A stretch of DNA of 64,000 bases, taken from the NCBI RefSeq assembly GCF_009821115.1, contig NZ_VYTY01000003.1, positions 248,001-312,000 of the forward strand, in the 5' to 3' direction. A program made the position numbers and the translations under genes. The stretch comes from Nitrincola alkalisediminis (GTDB taxonomy: Bacteria; Pseudomonadota; Gammaproteobacteria; Pseudomonadales; Balneatricaceae). Positions 59,268 through 64,000 of the stretch are shown here, one piece after another; positions within the stretch are counted from its first letter, which is position 1; each line of letters starts with the position of its first letter. The notes below the pieces were generated by a model, which was not told the DNA's origin, ran no database searches, and worked only from the letters and a program-made list of their open reading frames with translations.

Positions 59268-60593
59268 TTACCCTAAAGCAATGCGACCGCCTGCATAACG
59301 AATGGGTCTTTCAGGGCGGCTTGCGAGTGCTGTAAAAAGTAAGACAGGTGAAACCTTTCCAATCAGCATCACACAAATGATTAAAAGCTTGGAGGCTATT
59401 TGTAGATCACCAGTAAGACCCAGTGAAAGACCCACTGTGCCGAGAGCCGATACGACCTCAAAAATGATCACTAATGGGTCCTGCTCGGGTTCTAATGCGA
59501 GCAATAGAATACAAATGCCTGTTAAGAGTGCCAGTGTCAGAATTAGAATGCCAGAGGCCCTTAATAAATGTTCAACGTCGAGGGTTCGACCCAACAGGCG
59601 TGTAGAGTCTCTACCTTGTAGTACCGCGAATAGGCCCGTCAAAAGTAAAATAAAGGTGGTGAGTCGTATCCCACCTGCAGTTGAACCCGGCCCAGCCCCT
59701 ATGACCATATTGATCATCATAAACACATGGCTTGCATGGCTCATTTCATTTAAATCGATTGAATTGAAGCCTGCGGTTCGTGTTGTCGCTGCTTGAAAAA
59801 AGGCTGAGGTAATGCGATTAAGTCCTGAGCCTAAACTTGAAGCGTTACGCTCGAACAAAAGCAAGGCTAGAGTCCCCAGTATCAGAAGAAAAAGGGTACC
59901 GTATATCATTAGGCGGCTGTGGATACTGAGGCGCTTTTGAGGTGTCATGAGTTCGTAAATGACAATAAATCCCATACCGCCAGTAATTAAGGCGAGGGCA
60001 TGAATCCAGACGACCCAATTTCCACCACTGACGTCTATGAGCGAGTCAGAAAAAATCGCGAAGCCTGCATTGTTGAAGGCTGAGACTGCATGAAATGCCG
60101 CGCAGCCAATGCCTTGACGCCAGCCAAACTCTGGAATCCAAAAACAAGCAAGCAATAGGCTCACGATAAGGGTGGTGATTAGACTAAAAATAACAACAAA
60201 GCGCACCAGTCTAAAAACAGAAATACTTTCGTTAATTTGATTGGAGGCCCCTAGGGTCGACTGTTGGCGCAATGAAATAAATCGATGCCTTCCTAATAGT
60301 ACTAAGGTTCCTGTGAGCATGTATCCAAGTCCGCCCGCTTGAATCAGTAGGGCAATGACGATTTGACCAAACGCTGTAAAATCCGATCCCGTATCTAAGG
60401 TAACAAGGCCTGTTACGGTGATGGCCGATACCGCCGTAAAATAAAGATCTAAAAAACCAGCATCTTGTGTTCGACTAATTGGAAGTGTCAGTAGTGCTGC
60501 CCCTAGAAGAGACCCTGCTGTAAAAAAAATGAACAAGGCACCACCTGCAGATCCCCAAAAACCATAGCGGCTTACGACAGAAGAGTTGGCCAT
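59268..60593 (-). CDS. ktrB: Ktr/Trk-type potassium uptake channel subunit (KtrB)
   Basis: A 441-residue cation channel with four M1-P-M2 repeats. The filter glycines are visible in AVSAITVTGLVTLD, HAVSAFNNAGFAIF, AATTRTAGFNSID and VVSALGTVGLSLG. It couples K+ uptake to Na+ in many marine bacteria. It overlaps ktrA by 22 bases and converges on the KdpE-like gene. Confidence 0.93.
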   Translation of the reverse strand: MANSSVVSRYGFWGSAGGALFIFFTAGSLLGAALLTLPISRTQDAGFLDLYFTAVSAITVTGLVTLDTGSDFTAFGQIVIALLIQAGGLGYMLTGTLVLLGRHRFISLRQQSTLGASNQINESISVFRLVRFVVIFSLITTLIVSLLLACFWIPEFGWRQGIGCAAFHAVSAFNNAGFAIFSDSLIDVSGGNWVVWIHALALITGGMGFIVIYELMTPQKRLSIHSRLMIYGTLFLLILGTLALLLFERNASSLGSGLNRITSAFFQAATTRTAGFNSIDLNEMSHASHVFMMINMVIGAGPGSTAGGIRLTTFILLLTGLFAVLQGRDSTRLLGRTLDVEHLLRASGILILTLALLTGICILLLALEPEQDPLVIIFEVVSALGTVGLSLGLTGDLQIASKLLIICVMLIGKVSPVLLFTALASRPERPIRYAGGRIALG

Positions 60594-61231
60594 GTAAAGC
60601 CCTCCCTTGTTTTACTCATAACTAAAACTTTATCCCCCGGGTAAAAGCGACTTGGGATCTCGCGAGCCATTTCAAACTCCGTTTGCTTTTTGAGCTTAAT
60701 CGCAAGAAGAATCAAATCTTGTGATTTGATTGTGGACATAAATGAACGCTGCTCAACTATATTGACAATTTTTATTTCGGCAACGTATTGATTTTCAGTT
60801 AGTTGCATCTGTTGTAGCATGTCAGGGTGTCTAAGATGTCTGCCGGCTCTCCGCCCCATTTCCTCTTCAGGGCTAATGACCTTTTGAACCCCCATTCTTG
60901 ATACCAATGCGGCATGATAACGATCTTGTACTTTACACCAGAGGTTTTTCACACCCGCCTCTTGCAGAAGTATGACAGCCATCATGCTGTTTTTGATATC
61001 ACTTCCGATGGCGACGATCACGGTTGAAAACTGCTGCCAATCAATGGCTGAAATCGCTTTAGGGTTGGTGCAGTCGGCAATAATCGCTTCACTGACTTGG
61101 TCGGCAATGTCATTGACCAGCGACTCATTGCGATCGATAGCAAGGACTTCGATGCTATTTTTCTGAGCTTCAGTTGCTAATGCTTGGCCAAATCGGCCTA
61201 GGCCTATGACAGCGATACGGTTGCGTTTCAT
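60572..61231 (-). CDS. ktrA: Potassium uptake regulatory subunit KtrA (RCK domain)
   Basis: A 219-residue soluble subunit with an RCK-N Rossmann fold (RIAVIGLGRFGQALATEAQK and the acidic VLAIDRN) and an RCK-C domain in the last 80 residues. It forms the nucleotide-gated ring on KtrB. The ATG at 61231 (AGGAG ten bases upstream) is used; a 36-residue upstream extension lacks homology. Confidence 0.92.
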   Translation of the reverse strand: MKRNRIAVIGLGRFGQALATEAQKNSIEVLAIDRNESLVNDIADQVSEAIIADCTNPKAISAIDWQQFSTVIVAIGSDIKNSMMAVILLQEAGVKNLWCKVQDRYHAALVSRMGVQKVISPEEEMGRRAGRHLRHPDMLQQMQLTENQYVAEIKIVNIVEQRSFMSTIKSQDLILLAIKLKKQTEFEMAREIPSRFYPGDKVLVMSKTREGFTWPTLLS

Positions 61232-61555
61232 TGTTTGCAGACTCCTAATGATCAGAGAGTTAACTCTACTCCGAATGCCCGTTACATCTCTGTTGTTAAA
61301 AAAGGCGATTCGCGTAACAAAAGCGTAAAATTTTTTCACTTAGCGCGTTGTCTGAGTCTCGTTGTTGGATCTTCTGGGCTAAGCTGCATACGGCATAAGG
61401 AGGTGCATCACAATGAAAGGGTGATGAGTCTGGGCATTTTAGCGACGGCGGTATTTAGGCAGTGGGTGGGTTGATATTACGTGTTACTATAGATCGGATT
61501 CGTTTAAACCGATTGAGTGACTGTTTGGTCTTGCTTTTCACAAGGAGCGTTATCT

Positions 61556-62002
61556 ATGAGTGTTGCGATTATTTGGATTATCGTGGGTGTGGCGCTGATT
61601 TTAACTGAATTATTGGCCACCAGTATCTTGGCGGTCTTTATTGGACTCGCCGCCATTTTTGTCGGTGTTTCAATGCAACTGGGCTGGATTGAATCCACTG
61701 CTGCACAATACACGGTGTTTGGGGTAGTGAGCCTTATCCTGTTGTTTGCTGCACGCGGTCGTTGTAAGCGTTGGTTTGTCGGCTATACGGCGGATAGCAC
61801 TGAGCAGCCGAGTCAACTCAAGCAAGACATAGGCAATCGAGTCACGGTGATTGCGGACTTTAACCAAGGAGCCGGACGCGTGATGTTAAATGGTGTGCAG
61901 TGGGATGCCCTGTCTAAAGATGATTTAAAAGCGGGCGATGTCGCTTGGGTTTTATCGAACGATGGCATCCACCTCAATGTGACTAAGCAGTCTCCCCAGT
62001 AA
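61556..62002 (+). CDS. NfeD-family membrane protein
   Basis: A 148-residue short-form NfeD protein. It has two or three membrane segments (IWIIVGVALILTELLATSIL, YTVFGVVSLILLFAA) and a C-terminal OB-fold domain (GNRVTVIADFNQGAGRVMLN, GVQWDAL). AAGGAG at 61542-61547 supports the ATG at 61556. It is paired with the SPFH gene 41 bases downstream, the usual NfeD-stomatin couple. Confidence 0.9.
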   Translation: MSVAIIWIIVGVALILTELLATSILAVFIGLAAIFVGVSMQLGWIESTAAQYTVFGVVSLILLFAARGRCKRWFVGYTADSTEQPSQLKQDIGNRVTVIADFNQGAGRVMLNGVQWDALSKDDLKAGDVAWVLSNDGIHLNVTKQSPQ

Positions 62003-62043
62003 CCTTTATCAACTCTATCTAACCTTAACAAGGAATTGTAACC

Positions 62044-62964
62044 ATGACAGATATGAATATTTTAGCGATAGGTTTCGCAATTGCGGTGGTGATTACCATC
62101 TTTAAAACGGCACGAATTGTGCCTCAACGAAGTAATTACGTGATTGAGCGTTTGGGTAAATACTCTCGCACGTTGGATTCGGGGTTTCACATTCTGATTC
62201 CCTTCATTGACAAAGTCGCGTACATCCATACCTTAAAAGAAGAAGTGATTGATGTGACGCGCCAGACCTGTGTCACAAAAGACAACATTCAGGTCGGTAT
62301 CGACGGCATTCTATATATACAAGTCGTTGATCCCCATAAGGCAAGTTATGGTATCAATGACTATCGCTATGCCGCTTCTCAGTTGGCGCAAACCACCATG
62401 CGTTCGGTCATCGGTCAAACCGATCTGGATAAAACCTTTGAAGAGCGGGCAAAAATCAATGAGGAAGTGGTGAAGGCGCTTGATGAGGCGGCCTATCCTT
62501 GGGGTGTCAAAGTGCTTCGTTATGAAATTTCAGATATTGAGTTGCCCGCCAGTATCAAAGATGCGCTTGAGCAGCAAATGCGCGCGGAGCGTGAGCGTCG
62601 TGCAGCGATTGCTAAGTCTGAGGGTGAGCGTCAGTCGATGATTAACGTTTCAGAAGGTCAAAAACAAGAAGTGATCAACCTTTCGGAAGCGGATAAGCAA
62701 CGTCAAATTAATGAGGCCGAAGGTCGGGCACGTGAAATTGAATTGATTGCAGCGGCGACTGCACAGGGCATTCGCGAGATTGCGGATGCGATTCAGCAAC
62801 CGGGTGGACAAAATGCGGTGAATTTGCGCGTCGCTGAGCAGTATGTAAAAGAGTTTGGTAATCTTGCGAAAACCAATAACACCATGATTGTTCCTGCGGA
62901 ATTAGCCAATATAGGCGGTGCTGTTGCTGGTTTAACGGAAATTTTAAAGAGCACAAAAGGCTAG
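62044..62964 (+). CDS. SPFH/band 7 (stomatin/QmcA-like) membrane protein
   Basis: A 306-residue protein with an N-terminal membrane anchor (residues 5-20), a band 7 domain (RIVPQRSNYVIERLGKYSRT, FHILIPFIDKVAYIHTLKEE) and a long Glu/Arg-rich coiled coil (residues about 175-240, QQMRAERERRAAIAKSEGER). It forms large membrane rings linked to membrane quality control. It is second in the NfeD pair. Confidence 0.93.
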   Translation: MTDMNILAIGFAIAVVITIFKTARIVPQRSNYVIERLGKYSRTLDSGFHILIPFIDKVAYIHTLKEEVIDVTRQTCVTKDNIQVGIDGILYIQVVDPHKASYGINDYRYAASQLAQTTMRSVIGQTDLDKTFEERAKINEEVVKALDEAAYPWGVKVLRYEISDIELPASIKDALEQQMRAERERRAAIAKSEGERQSMINVSEGQKQEVINLSEADKQRQINEAEGRAREIELIAAATAQGIREIADAIQQPGGQNAVNLRVAEQYVKEFGNLAKTNNTMIVPAELANIGGAVAGLTEILKSTKG

Positions 62965-62992
62965 AAATCTAGCTCTAGTGTTTTGCCATTCA

Positions 62993-63026
62993 GCCCCCAG
63001 AGGTTTCACTCACCCTGGGGGCTTTT
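62993..63026 (+). terminator. Rho-independent terminator after the SPFH gene
   Basis: GCCCCCAG / CTGGGGGC, a perfect 8-bp stem, followed by TTTT. Confidence 0.88.
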
Positions 63027-63063
63027 GAGTTGAGTCTGAGTGGTTCAGGAGTCAAACCCACCT

Positions 63064-63939
63064 ATGTTATGGATTCCCTTCACAATATTTGCTGCATTTA
63101 TGCAGTCCATGCGCAATGCCTTCCAAAAACGTTTAAGCCTAGAGGTGAGTTCAACGGGTGTGACCTTGGCGCGTTTTCTGTATGCGAGTCCTTTAGCGGC
63201 CTTATATCTGATTCTGCTGTATCAGTTTGGCGAAGCGGATGCGCCTGTTTTCTCTAAGGGGTATGTGGGGTTGGTACTCTTGGCTTCGTTGGCGCAAATT
63301 GCCGCGACAGTGCTCATGGTGATGCTCTTTAAACGTCGAAATTATGCAATTGGGGTAGGGCTGGCCAAAAGTGAAGCCGTCATTGCGGCTGTGCTGGGTG
63401 CTCTGTTTTTTAGTGCTCTCTTGAGTCCTTTGGCTTGGTTGGGCGTGCTGATTGGTGGTGTCGCCATTTGGTTAATGGCCAATCCGTCGTCATTTAAAGC
63501 GATTTCCCTATCGACCTTAATTACGGGGCTTGGCAGTGGTTTATGCTTTGCGTTGACGACGCTCTGGGTGCGAGAGGCCAGTTTGCTTTTAGGGCTTCCC
63601 TTCTTGCACAGTGCGGCTTGGGTCTTGTTGAGTGTTATCGTGGCACAAACCTTGATGCTATTGGTGTGGGTGGTATGGCGCGAACCTGAAACCCTAGTTG
63701 CGCTTTGGCAACGTCCAAAGCTCACTGGGCTCATCAGTATCTGTAGTTTTTTCGGTTCTTTGGGCTGGTTTACAGCAATGAGTTTAGAGACAGTGGCCAT
63801 GGTTAAAACGCTTGGACAGGTCGAAATTATTTTTACGCTGATTATCTCAGCATTCTGGTTTAAAGAATCCCTTAGCCGACGTGATTTAATAGGATTGGTG
63901 TTGATTGTGATGGGCGCGCTCTGTGTGATTTTGGCCTAA
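63064..63939 (+). CDS. EamA/DMT-superfamily transporter
   Basis: A 291-residue membrane protein with ten hydrophobic segments in two EamA halves; the second half has TKTLGQ-like AMVKTLGQVEIIFTLIISAF and the end LIGLVLIVMGALCVILA. The ATG at 63064 is used; a GTG at 63040 would add eight residues before the first membrane segment. Export of small metabolites is usual for the family. The 61 bases after it to the window end show nothing. Confidence 0.87.
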   Translation: MLWIPFTIFAAFMQSMRNAFQKRLSLEVSSTGVTLARFLYASPLAALYLILLYQFGEADAPVFSKGYVGLVLLASLAQIAATVLMVMLFKRRNYAIGVGLAKSEAVIAAVLGALFFSALLSPLAWLGVLIGGVAIWLMANPSSFKAISLSTLITGLGSGLCFALTTLWVREASLLLGLPFLHSAAWVLLSVIVAQTLMLLVWVVWREPETLVALWQRPKLTGLISICSFFGSLGWFTAMSLETVAMVKTLGQVEIIFTLIISAFWFKESLSRRDLIGLVLIVMGALCVILA

Positions 63940-64000
63940 TAAATAGACACATTAAATAGACGTTTTTTTCTTAGAGTAGATAGTTGTTTGGTAGTATGAT

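Overview
The window reads as chromosomal DNA of a heterotrophic, probably marine gammaproteobacterium, with an Oceanospirillales-like flavour. This rests on tripartite TRAP and TTT carboxylate transporters, a fused LplT-PlsC-acyl-ACP synthetase, Ktr-type K+ uptake and a proteobacterial homoprotocatechuate pathway. The genus cannot be fixed from the sequence. No rRNA, tRNA, CRISPR array, phage or intact insertion sequence was seen.

Left arm (1-14.3 kb): a TRAP binding protein cut by the window edge with its LysR neighbour; a decayed HigA-type antitoxin; a DUF4394 secreted protein; a six-gene operon on the minus strand for a copper-chelating ribosomal peptide (HvfA precursor, HvfB MNIO-type maturase, HvfC partner, HvfX/DoxX, ECF sigma factor, zinc-finger anti-sigma); an XRE regulator; the large fused lysophospholipid transporter/acyltransferase; a secreted retropepsin-like protein; and a two-component hydroxyphenylacetate 3-hydroxylase of the Acinetobacter C1/C2 type.

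Centre (12.1-45.1 kb): a supercluster of about 33 kb for aromatic biogenic amines and 4-hydroxyphenylacetate. A predicted amine-oxidising unit (OCD/mu-crystallin-family protein, RidA, FAD oxidoreductase) is followed by a UspA protein, a TTT transporter, a porin and an aldehyde dehydrogenase. It should turn tyramine-like amines into hydroxyphenylacetate. A LuxR gene then precedes a PLP phospho-lyase and an APH-type kinase. This pair would fit beta-hydroxylated amines (octopamine, noradrenaline type) by phosphorylation and elimination to the same aldehyde. The C1/C2 hydroxylase makes homoprotocatechuate, which HpaD (two paralogues), HpaE, HpaF, HpaG1/G2, HpaH and HpaI take to pyruvate and succinate semialdehyde. 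HpaR (MarR), HpaA (AraC), a second AraC protein and the LuxR protein are the local regulators. Four sites share the palindrome TTAACATATTAA or a one-base variant. They lie at the promoters of hpaD1, hpaF and hpaHIG1G2E and over the start of the second AraC gene, and are the likely operator that ties the regulon together.

Right arm (45.4-64 kb): LysR, a glutathione S-transferase, a HipA-like kinase with its XRE partner (kinase first), a YciA thioesterase, an MTA phosphorylase divergent from an arsenosugar set (ArsS radical SAM, a sterol-desaturase-family protein, two glycosyltransferase-like proteins), a copper operon (multicopper oxidase, DUF411 protein, Cys/His-rich exported protein), AzlCD, a shortened KdpD-like kinase with a KdpE-like regulator convergent with ktrAB, NfeD with an SPFH protein, and an EamA transporter.
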